DNA from: Malurus cyaneus samueli
Taxonomy: Eukaryota > Chordata > Aves > Passeriformes > Maluridae
Reading direction: 5' to 3'
DNA: 64,000 nt
Assembly: GCA_009741485.1 (NCBI GenBank)
Contig: CM019214.1
Span: forward strand, 8,867,662 to 8,931,661
Below, piece after piece: positions 63,313 through 64,000 of this stretch. The notes under the pieces are model-generated. The model saw only the letters and a list, made by a program, of their open reading frames with translations, ran no database searches and had not been told where the DNA came from. Each line of letters begins with the position of its first letter. The first letter of the stretch is position 1. The position numbers were made by a program, and so were the translations under genes.

Positions 63313-64000
63313 GGGGAGGCAGTTGGGGTTAATAATCCCACATGGAGGTGTCTCTGACACCTTGCCCTGTTCTGCAGTTCCACTGGGGACCCAAGCAAGG
63401 CTGCACCCTCAGTTTCTTACCTTCAGTCACCCAGTGCAGCTCCTTACCTGCAGAGCCTCTCGTGTACTCACTCGACCCTCCCAAGCTTGATTTTAGTTTC
63501 CAGTTTCCAGGATGAAAGGCTTTGGTCAGATCTCTTTGGCCCAGGGGCCGTGCATGACCTGAAGAAGGCAATTCCTTCCAGCAGGGGCAGCCCAAACTGC
63601 AGCCCTGCAGGATCTGTCTGAGTGTCCCTGGTTGTTCTGGCCCTCACCTGAGTCTCATCTCTGCTCCCTGGGCAGCCCTGGGCTGTGGAATGGAAAACAT
63701 CCTCTTGTTTTTCAGACAGAGGTGCTGAACCAAAGCAGGACCTGGAGCCTTGAATATACTGACCTGGGGTTTTGTAGGAGAAAGCCATTTGAGTAAAACA
63801 CACCAAGATTTACTTGTGAGTTTGTATGGGGTGAAGGGAGTGGCTTCATGTTTAATTTTGATCAAAACATTTTTAGAAGCAGGTCAGTTTCATAGAGTAT
63901 TCATAAGCTTTCATTTCCATGCTACATCAGTCAGAAAATGTTGCATTTTTGTTGTCTTTCACCTCTAAATTGAAATAAAGGAAGTAAATTTTATTAGAAT
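63313..64000. other. Intronic DNA, no exon recognised
   Basis: After the array the sequence is moderately GC-rich to about 63700, then AT-rich. No exon, splice-bounded frame or transposon was recognised up to the window edge. Confidence 0.5.

Larger units (their letters stand above)
16631..64000 (+). other. TSPAN7: TSPAN7 intron 1 (partial, at least 47.4 kb)
   Basis: The intron opens with GTGAGTGCGG at 16631. Exon 2 should encode the rest of the first membrane helix, beginning Ile-Thr-Gly-Val. I searched by eye for codons matching this and the following conserved segments and found no candidate, so the intron probably extends past the window edge. A very long first intron is consistent with the large size of mammalian TSPAN7. 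A divergent or alternative exon could have been missed. Confidence 0.75.

Noticed and set aside
62852..63490. 212-codon ORF rich in Trp/Phe/Gly/Leu/Val and its minus-strand Asn/Gln/Thr/Lys/Pro counterparts
   Set aside because: These are translations of the pentanucleotide repeat, which is open in all frames.

Overview
The window reads as nuclear DNA of a vertebrate, most likely a bird. It has about 42% GC by eye, no dense coding, and long AT-rich stretches broken by CpG islands. It also carries the 3' end of a CR1 retrotransposon, the commonest interspersed repeat of birds and other sauropsids. Only one gene is recognised with confidence: the first coding exon of TSPAN7 (tetraspanin-7, also called TM4SF2, A15 or CD231) at 16550-16630 on the + strand. 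Its 27 codons match the N-terminus of vertebrate TSPAN7 as I recall it and run into a GTGAGT splice donor.

Layout. Positions 1 to about 15900 are upstream intergenic DNA. In mammals the upstream neighbour of TSPAN7 is OTC, but I found no OTC exon here. This part holds a 32-bp tandem triplication (5994-6089), a long purine-only tract (9412-9557), a hairpin fused to an 11-bp tandem repeat (13438-13510) and a poly-A tract (15331-15353). From about 15950 to 17460 lies the TSPAN7 promoter CpG island, with GC boxes, a possible upstream ORF, a (CAG)8 repeat, a pyrimidine tract, and a CpG-bearing segment just inside intron 1.

From 16631 to the end of the window everything lies in TSPAN7 intron 1, which is therefore at least 47.4 kb long. 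I could not find exon 2, which should begin with codons for Ile-Thr-Gly-Val. The intron holds one CR1 fragment (31212-31410), a secondary CpG islet (about 38200-38690), a second CpG-rich patch with a 67-bp minisatellite (52405-53050), a palindromic paired TAATCC site (60154-60169) and a (TTTGG)n array with a roughly 150-bp higher-order pattern (62989-63312). One small ORF (45935-46189) has secreted-protein hallmarks but I do not recognise it.

Nearly all other open reading frames are chance ORFs, many opening at non-ATG codons, or translations of simple repeats. I see no operon, CRISPR array, tRNA, rRNA or complete mobile element. The exceptional material is regulatory or structural rather than a new multigene system.
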